The position numbers and the translations under genes are program-made. DNA of 64,000 nt from Hippasteria phrygiana (taxonomy: Eukaryota; Echinodermata; Asteroidea; Valvatida; Goniasteridae), in assembly GCA_037893225.1 (NCBI GenBank), contig JAZGUH010000563.1, positions 1 to 64,000 of the forward strand. The letters are read 5' to 3'. Positions within the stretch are counted from its first letter, which is position 1; each line of letters starts with the position of its first letter. This document shows positions 37,742 through 50,017 of this stretch, piece by piece. The notes beneath the pieces were generated by a model. It had not been told where the DNA came from and did not search any database. It was given only the letters and a program-made list of their open reading frames with translations.

Positions 37742-39594
37742 ATGAAATATCAACCAAATTCAGTAATTTTGACATGTATGGATAGCTTAGATCTGGCGCT
37801 ACATGTTGCAATTATCGGCGGCTTCTTAGAGTTAAAACGTGTGGAGAAAATTCAAACCTCGCAATGTTTATTTTCTTTCCGGCCAACATCTGTGTGCATA
37901 TTACCTTTTATTTATTGCTCCATGCCTGTCAAATTCCCTGGGGTATGACTTGCTTTACTCATTCATAATTGCATGAAATATCAACCAAATTCAGTAATTT
38001 TGACATGTATGGATAGCTTAGATCTGGCGCTACATGTTGCAATTATCGGCGGCTTCTTAGAGTTAAAACTTGCGGAGAAAATTCAAACCTCGCAATGTTT
38101 ATTTTCTTTCCGGCCAACATCTGTGTGCATATTACCTTCTATTTATTGCTCCATGCCTGTCAAATTCCCTGGGGTATGACTTGCTTTACTCATTCATAAT
38201 TGCATGAAATATCAACCAAATTCAGTAATTTTGACATGTATGGATAGCTTAGATCTGGCGCTACATGTTGCAATTATCGGCGGCTTCTTAGAGTTAAAAC
38301 TTGTGGAGAAAATCCAAACCTCGCAATGTTTATTTTCTTTCCGGCCAACATCTGTGTACATGTTACCGTCTATTTATTGCTCCATGCATGTCAAATTCCC
38401 TGGGGTATGGACTTGCTTTACTCATTCATAATTGCATGAAATATCAACCAAATTCAGTAATTTTGACATGTATGGATAGCTTAGATCTGGCGCTACATGT
38501 TGCAATTATCGGCGGCTTCTTAGAGTTAACACTTGTGGAGAAAATTCAAACCTCGCAATGTTTATTTTCTTCCCGGCCACCATCTGTGTGCAGATTACCT
38601 TTTATTTATTGCTCCATGCCTGTCAAATTCCCTGGGGTATGGACTTGCTTTACTCATTCATAATTGCATGAAATATCAACCAAATTCAGTAATTTTGACA
38701 TGTATGGATAGCTTAGATCTGGCGCTACATGTTGCAATTATCGGCGGCTTCTTAGAGTTAAAACTTGTGGAGAAAATTCAAACCTCGCAATGTTTATTTT
38801 CTTCCCGGCCACCATCTGTGTGCAGATTACCTTTTATTTATTGCTCCATGCCTGTCAAATTCCCTGGGGTATGGACTTGCTTTACTCATTCATAATTGCA
38901 TGAAATATCAACCAAATTCAGTAATTTTGACATGTATGGATAGCTTAGATCTGGCGCTACATGTTGCAATTATCGGCGGCTTCTTAGAGTTAACACTTGT
39001 GGAGAAAATTCAAACCTCGCAATGTTTATTTTCTTTCCGGCCAACATCTGTGTGCATATTACCTTCTATTTATTGCTTCATGCCTGTCAAATTCCCTGGG
39101 GTATGGACTTGCTTTACTCATTCATAATTGCATGAAATATCAACCAAATTCAGTAATTTTGACATGTATGGATAGCTTAGATCTGGCGCTACATGTTGCA
39201 ATTATCGGCGGCTTCTTAGAGTTAAAACTTGAGGAGAAAATTCAAACCTCGCAATGTTTATTTTCTTTCCGGCCAACATCTGTGTACATGTTACCGTCTA
39301 TTTATTGCTCCATGCATGTCAAATTCCCTGGGGTATGGACTTGCTTTACTCATTCATAATTGCATGAAATATCAACCAAATTCAGTAATTTTGACATGTA
39401 TGGATAGCTTAGATCTGGCGCTACATGTTGCAATTATCGGCGGCTTCTTAGAGTTAACACTTGTGGAGAAAATTCAAACCTCGCAATGTTTATTTTCTTC
39501 CCGGCCACCATCTGTGTGCAGATTACCTTTTATTTATTGCTCCATGCCTGTCAAATTCCCTGGGGTATGACTTGCTTTACTCATTCATAATTGC
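37742..39594 (+). repeat. 8-mer HOR K A Bm C G M N Cs (1853 bp)
   Basis: Starts are 37742, 37973, 38204, 38436, 38668, 38900, 39132 and 39364. This is the first unit with M (T179, ttgcttcatg) and N (A101 on a D core). Confidence 0.88.
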
Positions 39595-41447
39595 ATGAAA
39601 TATCAACCAAATTCAGTAATTTTGACATGTATGGATAGCTTAGATCTGGCGCTACATGTTGCAATTATCGGCGGCTTCTTAGAGTTAAAACGTGTGGAGA
39701 AAATTCAAACCTCGCAATGTTTATTTTCTTTCCGGCCAACATCTGTGTGCATATTACCTTTTATTTATTGCTCCATGCCTGTCAAATTCCCTGGGGTATG
39801 ACTTGCTTTACTCATTCATAATTGCATGAAATATCAACCAAATTCAGTAATTTTGACATGTATGGATAGCTTAGATCTGGCGCTACATGTTGCAATTATC
39901 GGCGGCTTCTTAGAGTTAAAACTTGCGGAGAAAATTCAAACCTCGCAATGTTTATTTTCTTTCCGGCCAACATCTGTGTGCATATTACCTTCTATTTATT
40001 GCTCCATGCCTGTCAAATTCCCTGGGGTATGACTTGCTTTACTCATTCATAATTGCATGAAATATCAACCAAATTCAGTAATTTTGACATGTATGGATAG
40101 CTTAGATCTGGCGCTACATGTTGCAATTATCGGCGGCTTCTTAGAGTTAAAACTTGTGGAGAAAATCCAAACCTCGCAATGTTTATTTTCTTTCCGGCCA
40201 ACATCTGTGTACATGTTACCGTCTATTTATTGCTCCATGCATGTCAAATTCCCTGGGGTATGGACTTGCTTTACTCATTCATAATTGCATGAAATATCAA
40301 CCAAATTCAGTAATTTTGACATGTATGGATAGCTTAGATCTGGCGCTACATGTTGCAATTATCGGCGGCTTCTTAGAGTTAACACTTGTGGAGAAAATTC
40401 AAACCTCGCAATGTTTATTTTCTTCCCGGCCACCATCTGTGTGCAGATTACCTTTTATTTATTGCTCCATGCCTGTCAAATTCCCTGGGGTATGGACTTG
40501 CTTTACTCATTCATAATTGCATGAAATATCAACCAAATTCAGTAATTTTGACATGTATGGATAGCTTAGATCTGGCGCTACATGTTGCAATTATCGGCGG
40601 CTTCTTAGAGTTAAAACTTGAGGAGAAAATTCAAACCTCGCAATGTTCATTTTCTTTCCGGCCAACATCTGTGTGCATATTACCTTCTATTTATTGCTTC
40701 ATGCCTGTCAAATTCCCTGGGGTATGGACTTGCTTTACTCATTCATAATTGCATGAAATATCAACCAAATTCAGTAATTTTGACATGTATGGATAGCTTA
40801 GATCTGGCGCTACATGTTGCAATTATCGGCGGCTTCTTAGAGTTAAAACTTGAGGAGAAAATTCAAACCTCGCAATGTTCATTTTCTTTCCGGCCAACAT
40901 CTGTGTGCATATTACCTTCTATTTATTGCTTCATGCCTGTCAAATTCCCTGGGGTATGGACTTGCTTTACTCATTCATAATTGCATGAAATATCAACCAA
41001 ATTCAGTAATTTTGACATGTATGGATAGCTTAGATCTGGCGCTACATGTTGCAATTATCGGCGGCTTCTTAGAGTTAAAACTTGAGGAGAAAATTCAAAC
41101 CTCGCAATGTTTATTTTCTTTCCGGCCAACATCTGTGTACATGTTACCGTCTATTTATTGCTCCATGCATGTCAAATTCCCTGGGGTATGGACTTGCTTT
41201 ACTCATTCATAATTGCATGAAATATCAACCAAATTCAGTAATTTTGACATGTATGGATAGCTTAGATCTGGCGCTACATGTTGCAATTATCGGCGGCTTC
41301 TTAGAGTTAACACTTGTGGAGAAAATTCAAACCTCGCAATGTTTATTTTCTTCCCGGCCACCATCTGTGTGCAGATTACCTTTTATTTATTGCTCCATGC
41401 CTGTCAAATTCCCTGGGGTATGACTTGCTTTACTCATTCATAATTGC
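39595..41447 (+). repeat. 8-mer HOR K A Bm C O O N Cs (1853 bp)
   Basis: Starts are 39595, 39826, 40057, 40289, 40521, 40753, 40985 and 41217. Two O monomers replace G M, so the length is unchanged. Confidence 0.88.
40521..40984 (+). repeat. Tandem pair of identical O monomers (464 bp)
   Basis: Monomers at 40521 and 40753 share A101, C128 and T179, and I saw no difference between them. Elsewhere O is single (44690, 50482, 55347). This is the clearest single-monomer duplication in the window. Confidence 0.85.
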
Positions 41448-43300
41448 ATGAAATATCAACCAAATTCAGTAATTTTGACATGTATGGATAGCTTAGATCT
41501 GGCGCTACATGTTGCAATTATCGGCGGCTTCTTAGAGTTAAAACGTGTGGAGAAAATTCAAACCTCGCAATGTTTATTTTCTTTCCGGCCAACATATGTG
41601 TGCATATTACCTTTTATTTATTGCTCCATGCCTGTCAAATTCCCTGGGGTATGACTTGCTTTACTCATTCATAATTGCATGAAATATCAACCAAATTCAG
41701 TAATTTTGACATGTATGGATAGCTTAGATCTGGCGCTACATGTTGCAATTATCGGCGGCTTCTTAGAGTTAAAACTTGCGGAGAAAATTCAAACCTCGCA
41801 ATGTTTATTTTCTTTCCGGCCAACATCTGTGTGCATATTACCTTCTATTTATTGCTCCATGCCTGTCAAATTCCCTGGGGTATGACTTGCTTTACTCATT
41901 CATAATTGCATGAAATATCAACCAAATTCAGTAATTTTGACATGTATGGATAGCTTAGATCTGGCGCTACATGTTGCAATTATCGGCGGCTTCTTAGAGT
42001 TAAAACTTGTGGAGAAAATCCAAACCTCGCAATGTTTATTTTCTTTCCGGCCAACATCTGTGTACATGTTACCGTCTATTTATTGCTCCATGCATGTCAA
42101 ATTCCCTGGGGTATGGACTTGCTTTACTCATTCATAATTGCATGAAATATCAACCAAATTCAGTAATTTTGACATGTATGGATAGCTTAGATCTGGCGCT
42201 ACATGTTGCAATTATCGGCGGCTTCTTAGAGTTAACACTTGTGGAGAAAATTCAAACCTCGCAATGTTTATTTTCTTCCCGGCCACCATCTGTGTGCAGA
42301 TTACCTTTTATTTATTGCTCCATGCCTGTCAAATTCCCTGGGGTATGGACTTGCTTTACTCATTCATAATTGCATGAAATATCAACCAAATTCAGTAATT
42401 TTGACATGTATGGATAGCTTAGATCTGGCGCTACATGTTGCAATTATCGGCGGCTTCTTAGAGTTAAAACTTGTGGAGAAAATTCAAACCTCGCAATGTT
42501 TATTTTCTTCCCGCCCACCATCTGTGTGCAGATTACCTTTTATTTATTGCTCCATGCCTGTCAAATTCCCTGGGGTATGGACTTGCTTTACTCATTCATA
42601 ATTGCATGAAATATCAACCAAATTCAGTAATTTTGACATGTATGGATAGCTTAGATCTGGCGCTACATGTTGCAATTATCGGCGGCTTCTTAGAGTTAAA
42701 ACTTGAGGAGAAAATTCAAACCTCGCAATGTTCATTTTCTTTCCGGCCAACATCTGTGTGCATATTACCTTCTATTTATTGCTCCATGCCTGTCAAATTC
42801 CCTGGGGTTTGACTTGCTTTACTCATTCATAATTGCATGAAATATCAACCAAATTCAGTAATTTTGACATGTATGGATAGCTTAGATCTGGCGCTACATG
42901 TTGCAATTATCGGCGGCTTCTTAGAGTTAACACTTGTGGAGAAAATTCAAACCTCGCAATGTTTATTTTCTTTCCGGCCAACATCTGTGTGCATATTACC
43001 TTCTATTTATTGCTTCATGCCTGTCAAATTCCCTGGGGTATGGACTTGCTTTACTCATTCATAATTGCATGAAATATCAACCAAATTCAGTAATTTTGAC
43101 ATGTATGGATAGCTTAGATCTGGCGCTACATGTTGCAATTATCGGCGACTTCTTAGAGTTAAAACTTGTGGAGAAAATTCAAACCTCGCAATGTTTATTT
43201 TCTTTCCGGCCAACATCTGTGTACATGTTACCGTCTATTTATTGCTCCATGCATGTCAAATTCCCTGGGGTATGGACTTGCTTTACTCATTCATAATTGC
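40753..43300 (+). repeat. Block O N Cs K A Bm C Gc He M Dd, left copy (2548 bp)
   Basis: Eleven monomers repeat at 44690-47237, offset 3937 bp. The shared rare base A149 in K (41596 and 45533) ties these two copies together and separates them from later ones, where K has C149. Confidence 0.85.
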
Positions 43301-43531
43301 ATGAAATATCAACCAAATTCAGTAATTTTGACATGTATGGATAGCTTAGATCTGGCGCTACATGTTGCAATTATCGGCGGCTTCTTAGAGTTAACACTTG
43401 TGGAGAAAATTCAAACCTCGCAATGTTTATTTTCTTCCCGGCCACCATCTGTGTGCAGATTACCTTTTATTTATTGCTCCATGCCTGTCAAATTCCCTGG
43501 GGTATGACTTGCTTTACTCATTCATAATTGC
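41448..43531 (+). repeat. 9-mer HOR K A Bm C Gc He M Dd Cs (2084 bp)
   Basis: Starts are 41448, 41679, 41910, 42142, 42374, 42606, 42837, 43069 and 43301. K carries A149 (position 41596), shared only with the K at 45385. Dd carries A80 (ggcgact). Confidence 0.88.
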
Positions 43532-45384
43532 ATGAAATATCAACCAAATTCAGTAATTTTGACATGTATGGATAGCTTAGATCTGGCGCTACATGTTGCA
43601 ATTATCGGCGGCTTCTTAGAGTTAAAACGTGTGGAGAAAATTCAAACCTCGCAATGTTTATTTTCTTTCCGGCCAACATCTGTGTGCATATTACCTTTTA
43701 TTTATTGCTCCATGCCTGTCAAATTCCCTGGGGTATGACTTGCTTTACTCATTCATAATTGCATGAAATATCAACCAAATTCAGTAATTTTGACATGTAT
43801 GGATAGCTTAGATCTGGCGCTACATGTTGCAATTATCGGCGGCTTCTTAGAGTTAAAACTTGCGGAGAAAATTCAAACCTCGCAATGTTTATTTTCTTTC
43901 CGGCCAACATCTGTGTGCATATTACCTTCTATTTATTGCTCCATGCCTGTCAAATTCCCTGGGGTATGACTTGCTTTACTCATTCATAATTGCATGAAAT
44001 ATCAACCAAATTCAGTAATTTTGACATGTATGGATAGCTTAGATCTGGCGCTACATGTTGCAATTATCGGCGGCTTCTTAGAGTTAAAACTTGTGGAGAA
44101 AATCCAAACCTCGCAATGTTTATTTTCTTTCCGGCCAACATCTGTGTACATGTTACCGTCTATTTATTGCTCCATGCATGTCAAATTCCCTGGGGTATGG
44201 ACTTGCTTTACTCATTCATAATTGCATGAAATATCAACCAAATTCAGTAATTTTGACATGTATGGATAGCTTAGATCTGGCGCTACATGTTGCAATTATC
44301 GGCGGCTTCTTAGAGTTAACACTTGTGGAGAAAATTCAAACCTCGCAATGTTTATTTTCTTCCCGGCCACCATCTGTGTGCAGATTACCTTTTATTTATT
44401 GCTCCATGCCTGTCAAATTCCCTGGGGTATGGACTTGCTTTACTCATTCATAATTGCATGAAATATCAACCAAATTCAGTAATTTTGACATGTATGGATA
44501 GCTTAGATCTGGCGCTACATGTTGCAATTATCGGCGGCTTCTTAGAGTTAAAACTTGTGGAGAAAATTCAAACCTCGCAATGTTTATTTTCTTCCCGCCC
44601 ACCATCTGTGTGCAGATTACCTTTTATTTATTGCTCCATGCCTGTCAAATTCCCTGGGGTATGGACTTGCTTTACTCATTCATAATTGCATGAAATATCA
44701 ACCAAATTCAGTAATTTTGACATGTATGGATAGCTTAGATCTGGCGCTACATGTTGCAATTATCGGCGGCTTCTTAGAGTTAAAACTTGAGGAGAAAATT
44801 CAAACCTCGCAATGTTCATTTTCTTTCCGGCCAACATCTGTGTGCATATTACCTTCTATTTATTGCTTCATGCCTGTCAAATTCCCTGGGGTATGGACTT
44901 GCTTTACTCATTCATAATTGCATGAAATATCAACCAAATTCAGTAATTTTGACATGTATGGATAGCTTAGATCTGGCGCTACATGTTGCAATTATCGGCG
45001 GCTTCTTAGAGTTAAAACTTGAGGAGAAAATTCAAACCTCGCAATGTTTATTTTCTTTCCGGCCAACATCTGTGTACATGTTACCGTCTATTTATTGCTC
45101 CATGCATGTCAAATTCCCTGGGGTATGGACTTGCTTTACTCATTCATAATTGCATGAAATATCAACCAAATTCAGTAATTTTGACATGTATGGATAGCTT
45201 AGATCTGGCGCTACATGTTGCAATTATCGGCGGCTTCTTAGAGTTAACACTTGTGGAGAAAATTCAAACCTCGCAATGTTTATTTTCTTCCCGGCCACCA
45301 TCTGTGTGCAGATTACCTTTTATTTATTGCTCCATGCCTGTCAAATTCCCTGGGGTATGACTTGCTTTACTCATTCATAATTGC
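43532..45384 (+). repeat. 8-mer HOR K A Bm C Gc O N Cs (1853 bp)
   Basis: Starts are 43532, 43763, 43994, 44226, 44458, 44690, 44922 and 45154. From 44226 it is also the start of the first super-HOR copy. Confidence 0.88.
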
Positions 45385-47237
45385 ATGAAATATCAACCAA
45401 ATTCAGTAATTTTGACATGTATGGATAGCTTAGATCTGGCGCTACATGTTGCAATTATCGGCGGCTTCTTAGAGTTAAAACGTGTGGAGAAAATTCAAAC
45501 CTCGCAATGTTTATTTTCTTTCCGGCCAACATATGTGTGCATATTACCTTTTATTTATTGCTCCATGCCTGTCAAATTCCCTGGGGTATGACTTGCTTTA
45601 CTCATTCATAATTGCATGAAATATCAACCAAATTCAGTAATTTTGACATGTATGGATAGCTTAGATCTGGCGCTACATGTTGCAATTATCGGCGGCTTCT
45701 TAGAGTTAAAACTTGCGGAGAAAATTCAAACCTCGCAATGTTTATTTTCTTTCCGGCCAACATCTGTGTGCATATTACCTTCTATTTATTGCTCCATGCC
45801 TGTCAAATTCCCTGGGGTATGACTTGCTTTACTCATTCATAATTGCATGAAATATCAACCAAATTCAGTAATTTTGACATGTATGGATAGCTTAGATCTG
45901 GCGCTACATGTTGCAATTATCGGCGGCTTCTTAGAGTTAAAACTTGTGGAGAAAATCCAAACCTCGCAATGTTTATTTTCTTTCCGGCCAACATCTGTGT
46001 ACATGTTACCGTCTATTTATTGCTCCATGCATGTCAAATTCCCTGGGGTATGGACTTGCTTTACTCATTCATAATTGCATGAAATATCAACCAAATTCAG
46101 TAATTTTGACATGTATGGATAGCTTAGATCTGGCGCTACATGTTGCAATTATCGGCGGCTTCTTAGAGTTAACACTTGTGGAGAAAATTCAAACCTCGCA
46201 ATGTTTATTTTCTTCCCGGCCACCATCTGTGTGCAGATTACCTTTTATTTATTGCTCCATGCCTGTCAAATTCCCTGGGGTATGGACTTGCTTTACTCAT
46301 TCATAATTGCATGAAATATCAACCAAATTCAGTAATTTTGACATGTATGGATAGCTTAGATCTGGCGCTACATGTTGCAATTATCGGCGGCTTCTTAGAG
46401 TTAAAACTTGTGGAGAAAATTCAAACCTCGCAATGTTTATTTTCTTCCCGCCCACCATCTGTGTGCAGATTACCTTTTATTTATTGCTCCATGCCTGTCA
46501 AATTCCCTGGGGTATGGACTTGCTTTACTCATTCATAATTGCATGAAATATCAACCAAATTCAGTAATTTTGACATGTATGGATAGCTTAGATCTGGCGC
46601 TACATGTTGCAATTATCGGCGGCTTCTTAGAGTTAAAACTTGAGGAGAAAATTCAAACCTCGCAATGTTCATTTTCTTTCCGGCCAACATCTGTGTGCAT
46701 ATTACCTTCTATTTATTGCTCCATGCCTGTCAAATTCCCTGGGGTTTGACTTGCTTTACTCATTCATAATTGCATGAAATATCAACCAAATTCAGTAATT
46801 TTGACATGTATGGATAGCTTAGATCTGGCGCTACATGTTGCAATTATCGGCGGCTTCTTAGAGTTAACACTTGTGGAGAAAATTCAAACCTCGCAATGTT
46901 TATTTTCTTTCCGGCCAACATCTGTGTGCATATTACCTTCTATTTATTGCTTCATGCCTGTCAAATTCCCTGGGGTATGGACTTGCTTTACTCATTCATA
47001 ATTGCATGAAATATCAACCAAATTCAGTAATTTTGACATGTATGGATAGCTTAGATCTGGCGCTACATGTTGCAATTATCGGCGACTTCTTAGAGTTAAA
47101 ACTTGTGGAGAAAATTCAAACCTCGCAATGTTTATTTTCTTTCCGGCCAACATCTGTGTACATGTTACCGTCTATTTATTGCTCCATGCATGTCAAATTC
47201 CCTGGGGTATGGACTTGCTTTACTCATTCATAATTGC
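44690..47237 (+). repeat. Block O N Cs K A Bm C Gc He M Dd, right copy (2548 bp)
   Basis: Partner of 40753-43300. After Dd the left copy continues with Cs K, while this copy continues with Eg F C AL. This is the entry into the longer super-HOR. Confidence 0.85.
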
Positions 47238-47700
47238 ATGAAATATCAACCAAATTCAGTAATTTTGACATGTATGGATAGCTTAGATCTGGCGCTACAT
47301 GTTGCAATTATCGGCGGCTTCTTAGAGTTAACACTTGTGGAGAAAATTCAAACCTCGCAATGTTTATTTTCTTCCCGGCCACTATCTGTGTGCAGATTAC
47401 CTTTTATGTATTGCTCCATGCCTGTCAAATTCCCTGGGGTATGGACTTGCTTTACTCATTCATAATTGCATGAAATATCAACCAAATTCAGTAATTTTGA
47501 CATGTATGGATAGCTTAGATCTGGCGCTACATGTTGCAATTATCGGCGGCTTCTTAGAGTTAAAACTTGTGGAGAAAATTCAAACCTCGCAATGTTTATT
47601 TTCTTTCCGGCCAACATCTGTGTGCATATTACCTTCTATTTATTGCTCCATGCCTGTCAAATTCCCTGGGGTATGACTTGCTTTACTCATTCATAATTGC

Positions 47701-49323
47701 ATGAAATATCAACCAAATTCAGTAATTTTGACATGTATGGATAGCTTAGATCTGGCGCTACATGTTGCAATTATCGGCGGCTTCTTAGAGTTAACACTTG
47801 TGGAGAAAATTCAAACCTCGCAATGTTTATTTTCTTCCCGGCCACCATCTGTGTGCAGATTACCTTTTATTTATTGCTCCATGCCTGTCAAATTCCCTGG
47901 GGTATGGACTTGCTTTACTCATTCATAATTGCATGAAATATCAACCAAATTCAGTAATTTTGACATGTATGGATAGCTTAGATCTGGCGCTACATGTTGC
48001 AATTATCGGCGGCTTCTTAGAGTTAAAACTTGCGGAGAAAATTCAAACCTCGCAATGTTTATTTTCTTTCCGGCCAACATCTGTGTGCATATTACCTTCT
48101 ATTTATTGCTCCATGCCTGTCAAATTCCCTGGGGTATGGACTTGCTTTACTCATTCATAATTGCATGAAATATCAACCAAATTCAGTAATTTTGACATGT
48201 ATGGGTAGCTTAGATCTGGCGCTACATGTTGCAATTATCGGCGGCTTCTTAGAGTTAACACTTGTGGAGAAAATTCAAACCTCGCAATGTTTATTTTCTT
48301 TCCGGCCAACATCTGTGTGCATATTACCTTCTATTTATTGCTTCATGCCTGTCAAATTCCCTGGGGTATGGACTTGCTTTACTCATTCATAATTGCATGA
48401 AATATCAACCAAATTCAGTAATTTTGACATGTATGGATAGCTTTGATCTGGCGCTACATGTTGCAATTATCGGCGGCTTCTTAGAGTTAACACTTGTGGA
48501 GAAAATTCAAACCTCGCAATGTTTATTTTCTTCCCGGCTACCATCTGTGTGCAGATTACCTTTTATTTATTGCTTCATGCCTGTCAAATTCCCTGGGGTA
48601 TGGACTTGCTTTACTCATTCATAATTGCATGAAATATCAACCAAATTCAGTAATTTTGACATGTATGGATAGCTTAGATCTGGCGCTACATGTTGCAATT
48701 ATCGGCGGCTTCTTAGAGTTAAAACTTGTGGAGAAAATTCAAACCTCGCAATGTTTATTTTCTTTCCGGCCAACATCTGTGTACATTTTACCGTCTATTT
48801 ATTGCTCCATGCATGTCAAATTCCCTGGGGTATGGACTTGCTTTACTCATTCATAATTGCATGAAATATCAACCAAATTCAGTAATTTTGACATGTATGG
48901 ATAGCTTAGATCTGGCGCTACATGTTGCAATTATCGGCGGCTTCTTAGAGTTAACACTTGTGGAGAAAATTCAAACCTCGCAATGTTTATTTTCTTCCCG
49001 GCCACTATCTGTGTGCAGATTACCTTTTATGTATTGCTCCATGCCTGTCAAATTCCCTGGGGTATGGACTTGCTTTACTCATTCATAATTGCATGAAATA
49101 TCAACCAAATTCAGTAATTTTGACATGTATGGATAGCTTAGATCTGGCGCTACATGTTGCAATTATCGGCGGCTTCTTAGAGTTAAAACTTGTGGAGAAA
49201 ATTCAAACCTCGCAATGTTTATTTTCTTTCCGGCCAACATCTGTGTGCATATTACCTTCTATTTATTGCTCCATGCCTGTCAAATTCCCTGGGGTATGAC
49301 TTGCTTTACTCATTCATAATTGC
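47701..49323 (+). repeat. 7-mer C AL Mg P Dt Eg F, copy 1 (1623 bp)
   Basis: Starts are 47701, 47933, 48165, 48397, 48629, 48861 and 49093. P (T48, T143, T179) and Dt (T159) occur only in this segment type. The copy at 58358 lies at an offset of 10657 bp. Confidence 0.85.
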
Positions 49324-50017
49324 ATGAAATATCAACCAAATTCAGTAATTTTGACATGTATGGATAGCTTAGATCTGGCGCTACATGTTGCAATTATCGG
49401 CGGCTTCTTAGAGTTAACACTTGTGGAGAAAATTCAAACCTCGCAATGTTTATTTTCTTCCCGGCCACCATCTGTGTGCAGATTACCTTTTATTTATTGC
49501 TCCATGCCTGTCAAATTCCCTGGGGTATGGACTTGCTTTACTCATTCATAATTGCATGAAATATCAACCAAATTCAGTAATTTTGACATGTATGGATAGC
49601 TTAGATCTGGCGCTACATGTTGCAATTATCGGCGGCTTCTTAGAGTTAAAACTTGCGGAGAAAATTCAAACCTCGCAATGTTTATTTTCTTTCCGGCCAA
49701 CATCTGTGTGCATATTACCTTTTATTTATTGCTCCATGCCTGTCAAATTCCCTGGGGTATGACTTGCTTTACTCATTCATAATTGCATGAAATATCAACC
49801 AAATTCAGTAATTTTGACATGTATGGATAGCTTAGATCTGGCGCTACATGTTGCAATTATCGGCGGCTTCTTAGAGTTAAAACTTGCGGAGAAAATTCAA
49901 ACCTCGCAATGTTTATTTTCTTTCCGGCCAACATCTGTGTGCATATTACCTTCTATTTATTGCTCCATGCCTGTCAAATTCCCTGGGGTATGACTTGCTT
50001 TACTCATTCATAATTGC

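Larger units (their letters stand above)
36586..44225 (+). repeat. Array domain IV, 8- and 9-mer HORs
   Basis: Units beginning with K start at 36586, 37742, 39595, 41448 and 43532, with lengths 1156, 1853, 1853 and 2084 bp; the last (1853 bp) runs on into domain V. The common frame is K A Bm C at the left and Cs at the right, with a changing middle: G M N; O O N; Gc He M Dd; Gc O N. Classes M, N, O, Gc, He and Dd first appear here. They rely on three bases rare elsewhere: A101, T179 and C141. Confidence 0.85.
44226..50017 (+). repeat. Super-HOR copy 1 (25 monomers, 5792 bp)
   Basis: C Gc O N Cs K A Bm C Gc He M Dd Eg F C AL Mg P Dt Eg F C A A. It contains an internal 7-mer step of 1623 bp: Eg F C AL at 47238 recurs as Eg F C A at 48861. 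The A at 49556 has T167 and the 231-bp tail, unlike AL at 47933. Confidence 0.9.
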
